Source of the DNA: Salvator merianae
Lineage: Eukaryota; Chordata; Lepidosauria; Squamata; Teiidae
Direction: 5' to 3'
Length of the DNA: 64,000 bases
Assembly (NCBI GenBank): GCA_003586115.2
Contig: QVOM02000042.1
Coordinates: forward strand, 32,578,855 to 32,642,854
The notes beneath the pieces were generated by a model. It saw nothing but the letters and a program-made list of their open reading frames with translations, searched no databases and was not told the DNA's origin. Positions 1-11,830 of the stretch are shown one piece after another. Position 1 is the first letter of the stretch. Each line of letters begins with the position of its first letter. Position numbers and translations under genes: made by a program.

Positions 1-699
1 TTTAGAAGTTATTTTACAACTTCTAGTCATCATTTAGAAGAAACTCAAAGTTGGCTGAATTTTGTGAAATCCAAAAGAACAAATATTGATTCTGGGCAAT
101 TGGGCCATTGTATAAGGTTTTGTCCAAATTTGATACAGGTCTGAATTGAGACAGAATTTGGGAACTTTGGAAATTAGAATTTTGAGACTTCTCTAGTTTA
201 AGGACCTCATCCTTCCCTACTTGATCTATTCAGAGAGGTAGGCAGGGAGGTTATATATAAAATCTCTTTACCCAAGTCTTCTGGGCAGCCCAAAAAGAAC
301 TGCTAAAACTGAACACCAAAACAACAAGAAAATCAACATAATGCACAGTGCAGCCAAAATTTAGTAGAAGTTTGACTTTAATTTAATATGAATTTAGTGC
401 AAGGAAAAGTGTGGTATGTGTGCGCATATTACACTGCAGTGCCTCAATCTTTCAATAATGTTTCAATGTTATTTTATTTTAAACATGTTTGTTTTTGTTT
501 TGTTGCTACTTTTGCATTTTCATTTTAACATTTTTGTACATTGCCTTGGCTTGCTTATTAATATATAAATAAGCATAATCATAGGATAATAAAAAAGCAC
601 AAATAATCAAAACAATTAAGAGAACATGTAAGCATCACAGTGTGACCAGAAGTCACTTAAACTTCAGGGATATCAATCTGTCTAAGCAATTGTGAATCA
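1..699. other. AT-rich stretch, nothing recognised
   Basis: No reading frame, RNA gene or recognised repeat was seen. The composition is AT-rich with short A and T runs. The Tc1 relic that follows may begin some tens of bases before 700, because its 5' terminal repeat could not be placed. Confidence 0.5.
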
Positions 700-1940
700 A
701 TACTCTCTCCTTTCATTCCTGACTGATTCTTCTCTTGCTTTGTGTTTTGCTAGTGTCCTTGTCACTATTGGTAGCATGAGGTGGTACCTGCAGCCCATTC
801 AGGTTGCACAAATAGTCCAGCTCCTCGGATGGCACATCCATATGTGTTGTCACAGGAAGGTTTGATGTCTCTCCCAGCACAATCTCAAGAGCATGGAGCA
901 GATTCCAGGACATAGGACATTACACAAGCAGAGCTAGAAGGGCATCAACCCAGCATCAAGACTGGTGTCTGCTTCTTTGTGTGAGGAGAAACAGGAGGAG
1001 CACTACCAAAGCCACACATGACCTCCAGTGGGTTACTGCTGTGCATGTTTCTGACCAAAATGTCAGAGGCAGACTCCATTAGGGTGGCCTGAGGGCCTAA
1101 CATTCTTTAGTGGAACCTTTGCTCACAGGCCAGCACCATGCAGCTCGACTGGCATCTGCCAGAATTGGCAGGTCCAACACTGGTGCCCCATTTTCTTCAC
1201 AGATGAGAGCAGATTCACACTGAGCACACGTGACAGCCGTGAAAGAGTCTGAAGATGCCATGGTGAACATTATGCTATTGCAACATCATCGAGCATGACT
1301 GGTTTGGCAGTGGGTCAGTGGTGATCTGGGGAGGCATATCCTTGGAGTGTTGCACAAACCTCCATGTGATAACCAACAGTTTCCTAACTGCTGTTAGGTA
1401 TCAGGATGAAATCCTCAGAGCCTTTGCCAGATATTATGCTGGTGCAGTGAGTCTTGGATTCCTCCTGTTGCAGGACAATGCCCAGCCTCATGTGCCCAGA
1501 GTGTGTAGGCAGTTCCTGGATGATGAAGGTATTGATGCCAATGACTGGGCCTCACATTCCCCATACCTGAATCCAATTGAGAACTTCTGAGACATTATGT
1601 ATCAGTGCATATGATGCTGCCAAGTAACACCACAGACTATCCAAGAACTCAATGATGCCCTGATCCAGGTCTGGGAGGAAATCTCCCAGGATGTCATCTG
1701 CCATCTCATCAGAAGCATGCCCAGACATTCTTGGAAGTATGTAGAGACACATGGGACCATATACACTACTGAGTCACATTATGAGTTGCCATGATAAAAT
1801 TCACGCAAACAGGATCTGCCTGCGATTTCAGTTTTTGACTTTGATTTTTGGGTTGATTTGGAATCAAGCCCTCAAATGGCTGATGATTTTGGTTTCCATT
1901 GACCATTGATACATCATTTTGTTCTAAACAAATTTCAACT
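700..1940 (+). mobile_element. Decayed Tc1-type DNA transposon
   Basis: A Tc1/mariner-superfamily element (cut-and-paste DNA transposon) that is clearly dead. The transposase relic (776-1765) is followed by a 3' noncoding stretch to about 1940 that resembles the tail of the Tc1 family widespread in fishes, amphibians and some reptiles. I could not identify the terminal inverted repeats or the TA target duplication, so both ends are approximate. It has no nearby partner. Decay by frameshifts, stops and lost CpGs implies an old insertion. Confidence 0.8.
776..1765 (+). pseudogene. Tc1 transposase pseudogene, DD34E type
   Basis: Relic of a Tc1-like transposase, the enzyme that cuts the element out and pastes it at TA sites. 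The start is taken at the ATG at 776, where reading gives MRWYLQPIQVAQ, the usual beginning of the helix-turn-helix DNA-binding region. The catalytic core can be traced: first Asp in FTDESRF (codon 1202-1204), second Asp in QDNAQPH (1474-1476), and Glu in NPIEN (1579-1581). The second Asp and the Glu are separated by 34 residues, the Tc1 spacing. The longest open piece is 1318-1590. It ends at a stop (TGA at 1588) where the family usually has a Trp codon after NPIEN. The FTDES segment lies in another frame from 1318-1590, and more breaks lie upstream. No functional protein is possible. Confidence 0.85.
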
Positions 1941-2003
1941 TGAATCTTTCATTCATAGAGATCTAATGTGAGATTTAAGTGTTCCCTTAATAGCTTTGAA
2001 CAA

Positions 2004-2004
<1 letters not shown>

Positions 2005-2054
<50 letters not shown>
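2005..2054. repeat. (ATCT)n microsatellite
   Basis: About twelve uninterrupted units of ATCT, just downstream of the Tc1 relic. Confidence 0.97.
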
Positions 2055-3407
2055 GCCCAGTGCTTAAAATAATTCACCTCAGCAGGGAGCAGATTGAGGC
2101 AGCCTTCTCAGCTGATCTCAGAACTAGCAGCACTCCAGATGCTCCTGAATCTCAGCATCCAGCATTCCACTCCCAGCAATGTAGGCCAGGCAATTTTTTT
2201 GTTTAAATAGGTAATGGTGAACTACTTGTGTTCTCCCCACCACCACCACCAAAACCAGCAACAACATAGAATGTCCACATATTAGAAATCATTTTAAAAG
2301 CAGCATGTGTGTTTGTACATGAGCTATTTGAGGACGTTTTCACATTTACCAGGCCTGGACTACCCAAGCTGGGACTGTTCCTACTGGAACAGTTTCCTGC
2401 TGGAGCGGTCCAGCTGTCCCAGAGCAAGGTCACACACAGTTGGATGACCTGATACAGGACAACTCTTGTGCTGCAATGAAGCTTACATGAGCTTCAGAGC
2501 CTGCTGCAAGGGCTCTGACTGCCAGGAAAGAGAGTTGATAGTAAAGCTTGGTGTGCTGCTGAAATGGGGCCCCCAGTTAAACCAAAACAACAACCCTCTT
2601 TCATTCTGTCATTCCAATCTACCTCCTGCTCTACCAATATCCTGATCTAGGCAGTCATTTTCACTGCCTAGACTGAGCTACTATACTTTGTCCAATGCAG
2701 ACAAAACATGTTAGCAGAGGGTGTGGCCTCCCATGTACTACTCCAGTATGTAGAAGGGTGGCTGCTGGACCGCTTGCTGGAGCAGTACTTGGGTAAGTGC
2801 AGAAAGGCCCTGGATGGTTGTTCCTTTTTGTACTAGTTACACTTTTAAATTCCCTTTTCCATTTCTATTTATGGGAGATGCAGTTCCAATGGTATCAGTT
2901 TTCACACCTACAAAGACCCAAATGATTACAAGAGATATTGGATACATATTCCCTTCCTATTCTGTCTCTACTGTATGATCTTATAGCCTTAAATTTTACC
3001 TCCCAGGTAACTTCCTGCTGAGTTCTCACATAACCACACACTTCCTTTTTCTTGTTAGGAAACCACTGACATACTTTCCTCTCCTTATTTCCACCCTATG
3101 TAATTAGTAACTAGAATTATTTTCCTATATAGAAATATTTCTTAATAAATAGTTAACCTTAAGAACACAAACTGCGCTGAAACTAAGGTTTTATCCATAT
3201 GAACGGAGCACAAAAAAGACACCTTAAAAGTGTCTCAAAGATGATAGTATGTGCCATCAGTGTTCTCATCTCATTCACTTCTCATCTCCAGTGCATTTCT
3301 AATTCCCTTTTAAAGTGTATTTTGTAGCCGATGATGTGTATTAGAAATGGAATATGTATATGGGGCAGTGCCACCTCTGAACCATCTATGATCTTCTTTA
3401 AGGTGCC
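2055..3407. other. Unassigned sequence
   Basis: No gene, RNA or recognised repeat was found. The sequence is mixed in composition with a CCACCA run near 2240. Short reading frames on both strands have no recognisable protein features. Confidence 0.5.
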
Positions 3408-3502
3408 CTTCCTTCCTTCCTTCCTTCCTTCCTTCCTTCCTTCCTTCCTTCCTTCCTTCCTTCCTTCTTTCCTTCCTTCCTTCCTTCCTTCCTTCTTTCC
3501 TC
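3408..3502. repeat. (CTTC)n microsatellite
   Basis: A tetranucleotide array with two TTTC interruptions. The repetitive reading frames it creates on both strands (poly LPSF or EGRK) are artefacts. Confidence 0.97.
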
Positions 3503-3888
3503 CCTGTGTGCGCAGGCTAAATCTGCACCAAGCCAACTGGAGTAGGGTTTATAAGCAGCAAGCACTACTTAATAATGACTCATCTGATAGGAATTAACAC
3601 ACCTGCAAATTAAAAAAATAAATAAAAAAAACAAACTTTTTGACAGTTTTGAAAATGAAATTAGATCAACACACATAGATCTCTTGCATATTTCTAGAGA
3701 ATAATATTAATATTAATATTAATAAAAAATAAAAAGATTAAATATCCTAGAATCAAAGATTTTATAATCCATATATCTTTTAGTCTTTTTATATAATCTT
3801 AAATATCTAATCAACAGGACTTTCAGTCTTGCAAATCTTAACTTTTTATCACTGCTTGAAATTGTACCCTCTGATTGTTCCCTATGAC
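3503..3888. other. AT-rich stretch
   Basis: Nothing recognised apart from a short alternating TTAATA run near 3703-3725. Confidence 0.5.
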
Positions 3889-4144
3889 TAGAGATGTGCA
3901 TAACAGTAAAATAGCAATTCCGTTCAAATCAGGTTTTTGAACAAAAAAACCCTTTGTTCTTCAAAAAAGTCCTTTTTTGGATTGAACCAGAGTGTTTGAC
4001 TGATTCTCCCAGAATCCCTTGGTTTGGTTCAAGTTTAGACCAACCCACTGAACTGAGGGATCATTTGGTTCAAATTCAAATTATTTGAATACCCTTTGTT
4101 TGAAACAAACCAGTTTGTGTTTGAACCTGTTTGGCACATATCTA
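3889..4144. mobile_element. hAT-type MITE, TAGAGATGTGCA termini
   Basis: A non-autonomous DNA element of about 256 bp bounded by TAGAGATGTGCA and an inverted, decayed counterpart ending CACATATCTA. The interior is rich in inverted repeats built on GTTTGAAC and TTGGTTCAA. It belongs with the elements at 13230-13577 and 17706-18006, which have the same terminal type and retain near-perfect 8-bp target duplications, as hAT elements do. No convincing duplication survives here. It encodes nothing. Confidence 0.65.
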
Positions 4145-5898
4145 ATTCCGACTTTATATTAAACTGAGCTTCTGAGACATTATGCTAACTTTTGGAAAGC
4201 TTCTAAATATAAAGTACTTGGATCAATGCAGTACTTGTTCTTTGTCATGATTTTTGTAGATTCCTCATGCAACTTACTCTGTTTCCTCTTAGCAAACTTA
4301 AAATTTTTAAAAAAGCAAATCAAGTAATCTTCTAAGGTCTCTATGGCTCCATTATTTATATTCTTATCCTCTCAGTGACCATAGCATTTCTTCTTTTAAT
4401 AATCTATAAACTGAATTAAGTTGTTACTACAGCATTCAGAGTAGTGATGATGTTGAATGAGAAGGCAAATTAGCATTTAGTGTAATTTCTTACTTAATTC
4501 CTTTTTAAAATTGAGGGGTTTTGTTTTTCTTTCTTTATGGTTTGGCATCATTTCTTCATGCCTTCCCAGTCTATTCTATATAAAGGAAATCTGTGCATCT
4601 ATTATGGAATGCAATTGATTTACAGGAACTGCCAAAACAGTACTTACATATTTCTCACATTGAAACTTGGCTTAGATTTAAGCAGTTAAATAAAATAAAA
4701 TAAAATAAAATAAAAGTGTATTATTTTGCTTAATAAATGTCTATGTTTCTACTGTTTACCATATTTCAAAACTCCTATTTCTTCCATATAGTCCCTTCTG
4801 CAAATGTCAAGGAGCAGAGCCCGTTTCATTCCCTCAATGTCGGTGAAATTGGATTGGCTGGGTTACATTGGTTAGGGGTGGAATCCTTTGCATAGCGTCT
4901 TCTTCAGTATAAACATTTTTATATCAGTACAGACTTCAGTTTATGGGGGAGAAATCTGCTCTGTGTTTCATATCCACACATGCACACACAGACATGTTTA
5001 CAAAGCAAGGATGGAAGGAGAGACAGATCTATCCTAAAATATATACGGGGGGGGGGGGGACAAGTGAAGGAGGCACCCCCCCCCTGTTGTTCTTGGAACA
5101 CAGGGTCCAGAAACATTAAATGGTACTGTCTCCACATGGCAAGGGGCATTGTGGGAAATAAATAAGATCCTGGCATTGCCCCTTACTGTAGCCCACCAGG
5201 CACATACTACAAACCCTGGCTTACCTTCATGTCTGGGGACCGGCAAACAAGATCACCTCAACAGAGATTTCCAAGAACCATCTAAGTGCTCATCACCTTT
5301 CTTTTGCATTCTTGGTTGGCTTCCAGAATTTCCCAGCTATATATCCCTCTCCTGATGTAAAAGCAAGTGAAACTTACTGAAAACCCAGCATTGCTACTGG
5401 GTTTCCCGTAACAGGGATGCAACACATTGTTGGCATCTTCCAATCAGCATAGTGTTAGAAGGCCATGGGGAGTTCTGGCAATCCCAATGCAATGTCAGGA
5501 GGATCATACAGTTTACCCATTTGGAAGAAGCTGGAACAGGAACAGGAAAGAAATTGCAAAGAGATAGACAGTGATCTTATGTAAGAAGGCTGCAGGGCAT
5601 TGTGCCAAGGAGCCAGTTGAGGTGGCAGAGATGGTCTTATCTTCAAACACAGAACTGCTTGTGCATATGTCTAATGGGGCACTGGTGGCAGGAGAGATGA
5701 TGGTCAGCGAGCCGCTGAAGAACCAGAGGAGTAAATTGTCATCCTCTGAACTACTGAGCTATTGTATCTAGTAATAACCTATTACCTATTTGTGTTTTTT
5801 CCTCTGAGTCAGCCTGCTTGTGTAATGGTGCTGCAGTATTGTGCCAAGGATCTGATGGGCAGAAGAAACCTTTTTCATTTTAAGCACAGAGATTGTCA
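4145..5898. other. Unassigned AT-rich sequence
   Basis: No gene or classified element was seen. It contains a (TAAAA)n run at about 4686-4715, a 13-bp G run near 5046 and a C run near 5076. The short frames around 4919-5355 overlap each other on both strands and look like chance. Confidence 0.5.
4686..4715. repeat. (TAAAA)n microsatellite
   Basis: About six pentanucleotide units. Confidence 0.9.
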
Positions 5899-5968
5899 TA
5901 CAAATCTGTTTGAATTGAACCAGAATGTTTGACTTATTCTACCAGAACCTCCTGGCTTGGTCTGGCAT
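5899..5968. mobile_element. Fragment of the 3889-type hAT MITE
   Basis: About 70 bp matching the interior of the MITE at 3889-4144. Both contain a TTGAACCAGA..TGTTTGACT segment followed by a CCAGAA..C..GG.TTGGT segment. Neither terminus is present, so this is a truncated copy. Confidence 0.5.
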
Positions 5969-7193
5969 ATGTACAATAAATGGAGCACAAATAGTGGAGA
6001 AGACAAGGGAAGCCCAAACCTGCTGATGGACTAGAAGAGGTTGTAGGAGGAGTATGAAGAGGGGCATGGGAGAAGTTTCCAGCGTTTTCATGGCAGCAGT
6101 TTGCCACACTCTTTGAAAAACCCCTGTGCTTCCAGACCTTACATTTCACACTGTGCCTTTAAAAGGACATATAACTGGAGAATAAAATCCAGTCTTCCAA
6201 GTGGCTCTTCTCTCATTTGCTTCCTTCCCTGCTCAGGCTGAGCATTCAAAATACAAATAGGAAAGCAAACAGATAAAGCAAGCAATTTATTATTTCAAAA
6301 TGTGAACTGACTTGGGGAAGTGGGGCTTACAGTGCTTTGTATGTACTTTGTAAATAACACACTCACTTTTTATACTTAAAGGTGTGATATCTTCACCAGG
6401 AAGACTTCTTAAGGGTAGAATATATATCTTTCGAATAGAAAGCTATGAATCAAACCCATATCAGATATTTTCTTCAAAAAGTATAAAGAATAGAGTTTCA
6501 TAGGCATCAATATTCAATAGTGTTTGTAAGTTGCAAAAATGGGATCAAGAATGTCCACTGCAAAGCAGAGATTCATTTGAAAGTTTTTAGCTTAGAAAAA
6601 AGTAGGAAGCCATCATAAAGGTGCATAATAATCTGCATAGTATGCAAAAAGGAGCTTGTCAAATTTTCTACTTGTTTCTAGAACCGAGCATCAGCATGGA
6701 GCAGCATTTTTGAACTATAGCAGCATTTCCTCTTTGCAGTCCAGCCTGGCTCTGATCTGCTTCAGGTCAGAAGCAATTTCGTTGCCATCAGCATTTCCAC
6801 TTTGCTGGGTGTTGCAAAAAAATGTGCCTATAGTAGGTTGTTGACATTAATGACTTTCACTTATTTATAAATGGATTCAATATTCTATCCTCCAAGGCAT
6901 CCAATAAGCTGCAATAGCAAGGAAAAGCTGATGGTAAGCTAAAGCTCAGAATCAAGAAGCTTATCTTCCCCCTACCTCTTTTTGGGAGACTTGTTCATGT
7001 GTGGGGGTTCTGTGTGAACTCCTCCTCCTCCTCTTCCTCCTCCTCCTCCTTCTTTCCTTTTGCGAGGTTAGATTGGATTAGTCTCAGCATTCACAATCTT
7101 AAAATCCATGTGGATTTCCAAAACTGAATCCTCACAGACGTTGAGAAGTCACTGTATTAAATAATATTCAGTAGAAGATTTGTTTAAAAATGT
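5969..7193. other. Unassigned sequence with CTC tract
   Basis: No gene or element was recognised. A CTC-rich simple tract lies at about 7017-7052. Confidence 0.5.
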
Positions 7194-7250
7194 AAACCAT
7201 TTAGCGATTTTATAATGGCAAGTGGTATATGAATTTTAAATAAATAAATC
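7194..7250 (+). mobile_element. LINE-type 3' tail fragment
   Basis: GTAAACCATTT, an AAGTGGTATATGAA segment and a short (AAAT) run form the same tail seen better preserved at 8279-8352. Such a tail ends CR1/L2-like elements in reptiles. A related piece with AATAAA-like motifs lies at about 7482-7540. Class is inferred from the tail only. Confidence 0.45.
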
Positions 7251-7975
7251 TTACCAAGACTCTTATTGTAAGACTCGTCCCACAGAATTATACTGACCAC
7301 TGCCAAATTTTTAGCTCTTAATTTTAGCGCAGACCTCCCTAATCTTCCTTTACTGTCCTGCATTTCTATGCTCGTACAGTGGTTGCATGATTCCAGTGTA
7401 CCTGTATTTGTATTTATTTTACCAAACTTGTAACCACTGGATGATTTTATTTATTTTTTATTTTGTTTCAGGTCTTTGGCGCTATGACCATAATAAAAGT
7501 TTGATTTAATTTGTATAAGTAAATAAACAAGATAATAAAAAATAATGAAGCACAAATTAATGGGAGAAACCAAACTTTAGATATATGAGAAACTGACAAG
7601 AAACAACATGATTTTATCCATTACTAGCCATGTTACTGTAAGCATTTTCCCTCTCTCTCTCCCTCCCTCCCCCTTTAAATTGGCTATATGTTGGAGAACA
7701 TAACTGATCGTGGATTGCTTCTGATCTGAAATGACTAAGGACTCAAACATAAACTTGGATTTTGATTCCGAGAACACTGTTCAACATCCCTACTCAAAGG
7801 AAGCCCTAATTTAGCATAGCTGGAAACTAGAACTGTACCCACACACCCACTAAAAATCGTCTTGGTGGTGGGAACTCAAGGTTCTGCCCTAGAGATAGAT
7901 TGTATGGTCAATTCCTCCTGACCTCCAAAGCTTTGAATTTTCTGGCCAGCATGGGAATTGCCCATTGTGCATAAT
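7251..7975. other. Unassigned AT-rich sequence
   Basis: Nothing coding was recognised. A CT-rich simple patch lies near 7649-7672. Confidence 0.5.
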
Positions 7976-8155
7976 CTATCTTCCAGCAAAGGAAGACAGA
8001 GGGGACACAGGGCCACTCCATCTGCCCTGTAAGGGACAATTCCACTATAAGCCCCCCGCTCCAACTGCCAACTGGAGGCAGCGATCTATGTTCCAGCAGA
8101 GGAAGACAGAGGAGACACAGGACCACTCCATCTGCCCTGTAAGGGATAATCCCAT
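7976..8155. repeat. Partial tandem duplication, 110-bp period
   Basis: A segment of about 70 bp beginning CTAT.TTCCAGCA at 7976 recurs at 8086 with few differences. Both copies contain GGAAGACAGAGG and CCACTCCATCTGCCCTGTAA. It could belong to the body of the LINE-like element whose tail follows at 8279-8352. It encodes nothing recognisable. Confidence 0.8.
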
Positions 8156-8240
8156 CAAATTCCCAAGACGCAAGGATACTGGCAACACTTATGCAGGACT
8201 CTGCCTAATCTTAGAATATTTAAATAATGGATTTGCAATA

Positions 8241-8352
8241 TGTTTTTTGTTTGTTTGTTTGTTTGTTTGTTTTTTTATGTGTAAACCACTTTGGGACCTA
8301 TGGTGAAAAGTGGTATATAAATGTAAATAAATAAAATAAATAAATAAATAAA
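8241..8352 (+). mobile_element. (GTTT)n plus LINE-type 3' tail
   Basis: A (GTTT)n run at about 8247-8272 leads into GTAAACCACTTTGGGACC, then AAGTGGTATATAAATG and an (AAAT)n end. This tail pattern marks the 3' end of CR1/L2-like retroposons in reptiles. Similar tails lie at 7194-7250, 15546-15640 and, inverted, 11766-11830. The source family is uncertain. Confidence 0.5.
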
Positions 8353-10037
8353 GTTTAAATTGACACAGTAATTCACTTTTGCCATCACTGTCACTATATG
8401 CAGCAGTCAGGGAGGGGTAAATTAGGTTAAAATCCACCCTTGGAATAGTTTATCATTCTCTGAGCATAGGCTATCTCCAAGTGTGAATTTTCACTACAGA
8501 GGCAGGCAATATACCTGCTTTTAATATACCCATTTCACTGTGTGTGGGTGAATCCTAGATTAATCAGGCTCAAGAGTCTTGGAAGGAGAAATATGTGTTG
8601 GATATGGACTGAAACATCAGATCCTGGCTCAAGCTGGGACAAAGATCCACATGGGGTGCTTGAATGGTTTGGGAACCATTCCACTCCCATCAAGCAAACT
8701 TCTCACCACAGAGAGCTGAAAAGCACTATCAGTAGTGCTTTCTCCAAAGGATGGGAGAAACCACTTTGACTGCACTCTCCTGCCCTGCTCCCCTGTGCAG
8801 ACTTACTTTAAAACGCTAAACTGGCAGGTTGTATCTACAGTAGCACAGGAAATGGGCCATTTCTGGTGCCACTGTCTGCATCTCCCAAAATTTTGGCTTT
8901 GCAGAAACATCAATGTACATTTCATACTTCACACTTTTAGAGCCAAAGGAAGTGCTCTGACCCTAAAAAGCAGCGAAACACATACAGATCTTTCCTAGAT
9001 CACCTTATCGTTGATTTCATACAAAGAAATTCAAGCTCCAACAGTCTTTGAGGTCTTCAGCTGTTGTCCCCAACTCATGTTGCTTATGATACTATGTCTC
9101 CTTTCAGTGCTCCAGGGTTGAGTTTTAACTATTCAAACCTTCATTTTTGAAATTAAATTGACATCAGCTCCAATTTCTCTTTCATTCACTACTGAACCTT
9201 GCTATTATTGTGAATTTCATATAAATAAGTAGAATGTTCAGTGAAAAAAGAAATTCAAGTCACCACTTTCAACTTCCTTTTATGTTTCTGTATTAGTAGC
9301 TTCTGGGGGGGAAAAAACAACCCTTTTCTTGCCTTTGACTTACCATGAAGTGAAAGGCTTGCCAACAGAGCAGGACTTGAAAAAAAACCAAAAGCATAAC
9401 CGGCTAGTGTTATGCATAGCTGTTCTGCTGCTAGCATGATAGGCAGTTATTGATTCAACTTATTGACTTTTCAAATGTTTACAGCAATCTTGATACACTG
9501 AAGTCCTGAGGCGGCAAAGTCTCCATGCACTTAGAGTTCAGGCAAATACTTCACTCAACTACTTTTCTTAGCTCTTTGACTCATATAAAGACACTGGCAG
9601 CTTCATCTTCGTTCTGTGTCAGAGAAACTTAGCCTAACCTTTTCACAAACCAGAATGGCTCTGTATGCGAGGACAGCATACAGTGGGCAAGGATATAATA
9701 GAGTTCAGTGTTTACTTCTTTTACAAACTACGGTCAATTTCTTGAGCAGCATGGTTTTGTATACCATACACCCTCTTTTAAAATACAACTTCCCTTGTAT
9801 AATTCCTTTTGAACGGCATTGTTGGTTTTATACACAGTTGACAAAACTCAATTTCCTTTGCTCAGTGTAATCCTGGAAACTTTCAATAATGTGTTTTTGC
9901 CTTTGAGATGTCATTGACTTATATTATCAGACTGGGACACCATCCACATGGTGGCTTAAGATGTCCCAGGGCAGTTCCAAGGCTGGGAGTTCATGCAGCC
10001 CCTGATTTGCCAAAAAGCCATCCCAGCCTATAAGTTG
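8353..10037. other. Unassigned sequence
   Basis: No gene or classified repeat was seen. A short imperfect hairpin with GGGACACCATCC and GATGTCCC lies at about 9930-9967 and may belong to an unrecognised MITE that runs into the ATC/CTA tract. Confidence 0.45.
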
Positions 10038-10068
10038 CTATCATCATCATCATCATCATCATCATTAT

Positions 10069-10112
<44 letters not shown>
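10038..10112. repeat. Compound (ATC)n-(CTA)n microsatellite
   Basis: Two adjoining trinucleotide arrays: about eight ATC units, then about a dozen ACT/CTA units. Confidence 0.95.
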
Positions 10113-10438
10113 GGGCAGGATCTGTAGCCTTGTATTGCTCCTTCCCAGACTCACAGGGAAATGAGGAGTGACTTAACAGGTCTAGTTTCTGCCTGAGCAA
10201 CTTACCAGAGCACCAAAAATGACCAACTTCTAGCCATATTCCTGGTGTTGTGTGAAATGGCCTAGACTGGAACCTGGGAGCCACTGCAAAGTGTGTGATG
10301 ATTGCCAGTCACTGGAGATACCCCTACAGTGGTTACTAGCCTCCTGGTCCAGAATCCAGCACTTCCAGGAATGTTATGGATGCAGCATGAGATTGCATTC
10401 ATATGTAGTAAGAAAAACATAAACACCAGCTCAGAAGT

Positions 10439-10798
10439 ACCAAAGGCTGCATCTAGGCATCACTTACTTATTCTTCTATATTTGAATATTCCGGAATAAA
10501 GTATGGACATGCTTTATTCTGTAATATCCAGATCAGCAGCAGCTCTTGGCTTTAAGGGCAGGTGTTCATAAACTGCAGGAAGTGGGTGATCGCTGTTTGT
10601 GGGGCCTCCAGGCCTCCGTACTATTGCAGCAGGTCACTGCAAGACCCTCCCAGTGGCCTGCTGTGACAGTATGGAGGCCCGGAGGCCCCGCAAACAGCGA
10701 TTGCCTGCTTCCCTCGGGTTATGAACACCCTTAAAGCCCCAGGCTGCCACTGCTGATCCAAATATAGCAGAATAAGTAAGTGACATTTGGATGCAGCC
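10439..10798. mobile_element. Long-palindrome foldback MITE
   Basis: About 360 bp folding into a long imperfect hairpin. The left arm begins GGCTGCATC (10445) and the right arm ends GATGCAGCC (10798). Matching arm blocks include CACTTACTTATTCT with AGAATAAGTAAGTG, TTTAAGGG..GTGTTCATAA with TTATGAACACCCTTAAA, and GCTGTTTG.GGGGCCTCC with its inverse. A small second palindrome lies in the left arm at about 10484-10530. Possible 8-bp flanks match 7/8: TCAGAAGT (10431-10438) and TCAGAAAT (10799-10806). Half of a second copy lies at 27746-27848. The superfamily is not certain; hAT is possible from the flank length. Confidence 0.65.
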
Positions 10799-10814
10799 TC
10801 AGAAATGGTTGCAT

Positions 10815-10910
10815 GTGGCACCTGTGTTCTCATCCCATCTGTAATCCCACCTTTCCTAGTCTAGAACATTCATGACAGTGGTCAGATTGTCATGTGAACA
10901 ATCCTATTGC
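10815..10910. repeat. Dispersed repeat 1, copy a
   Basis: Shares an ordered series of short blocks with 15825-15925: AATCC.ACCTTT.CTAG, TAGAA..TT.ATG and TG.GAACAATCC. The class is unknown. It follows the foldback MITE closely but lies outside its arms. Confidence 0.4.
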
Positions 10911-11269
10911 TATCTATAAACTACCTCTAACCCCCTCAGAAGTGCTTTTTCTTAACTGAGCCTAAAGCCATTCACATGTAGCCTAAGGTTGCTCACATAT
11001 AGCCTGGACCAGCAGCCTCCAGGAATGTTATTATCTGCACTGCAGACTGGTTCACCAGGGGGATGTGCCTCCTAAGGAAAGCTGCATCCATATGGACACA
11101 GCATTGGGGTGGATTCCAGTGAGAAAATGGTGCCAGATCCCCTTCAATGGGTAAACACTTAAAATCAAAACCTCATCCTTGTTCCTTCATACCATAGACC
11201 AAAATTCAGCCATCATGCCTATTAGTAGAGGATAATCTTACAGCTTGATTTTGACCTAGTTAGTGCTCC

Positions 11270-11612
11270 ACAGCTTTACTGGGAGTTGACAGTCAGCTTG
11301 GCTACCACGCCACATGTGGTGACAGGGTGTACACGATCATCCAATCACACCTGCACAATCACCTGATTGTGCCTGTGCATGCCTGCACACTGAGTGGCCC
11401 TGGCAGACACCATGGCAATGGCCAGATGCTTCCCAGCTGCTGCCATGGTATGGAACAAGCAAGACTACCAGCATACACACTGTGAATGTTGGTAGCCTGA
11501 TTTAGGTAAGGACTAGGAGCACGCGGTGCAGACAATGTCCATGCTGTGTGGTCAATATCACCTTAGAATGGGATAATTATCCCATTCTAAGGTGGTAAGT
11601 GTGAAAATGCCC
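11270..11612. mobile_element. Harbinger-like MITE, family E/D type, left end unclear
   Basis: The right end is clear: a perfect 36-bp palindrome at 11559-11594 built on CACCTTAGAATGGGATAATT, followed 18 bp later by GTGTGAAAATGCCC. That is the same right-end architecture as 34202-34796, 54836-55260 and 60957-61418. Inside is a CACCTGATTGTGCCTGTGCA segment like those copies. The left terminus could not be fixed and may lie near 11235. Confidence 0.6.
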
Positions 11613-11765
11613 AGTCTCTGTCTCTTCACTGCCAGTTGGCTCCCACTGAACTCCCTGCAGAAATGCAATTCATGGTCATTTAACAGCTTAACTGCTTTGG
11701 GCAACCAGTAGCAGCTGAGCTATAGAACTTAGAGTCTGTAGTCTTGGATCTTAGCAAAAGCTTTT

Positions 11766-11830
11766 ATTATTTATTTATTTGTTTATATTTACATTCTGCC
11801 TTATGCCCAAAGGTCCCAGGATGGGTCACA
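11766..11830 (-). mobile_element. LINE-type 3' tail, inverted
   Basis: Read on the minus strand this gives a cctgGGACC..GGGCATAAGGCAGAATGTAAATA block ending in (AAAT)n. It is the same tail class as 8279-8352. Confidence 0.5.

Noticed and set aside
713..913. Minus-strand frame of 66 residues overlapping the Tc1 relic
   Set aside because: It is the antisense of the Tc1 5' and helix-turn-helix region, whose plus-strand reading matches the transposase.
3282..3597. Repetitive EGRK or LPSF proteins on both strands
   Set aside because: They are the translation of a CTTC microsatellite.
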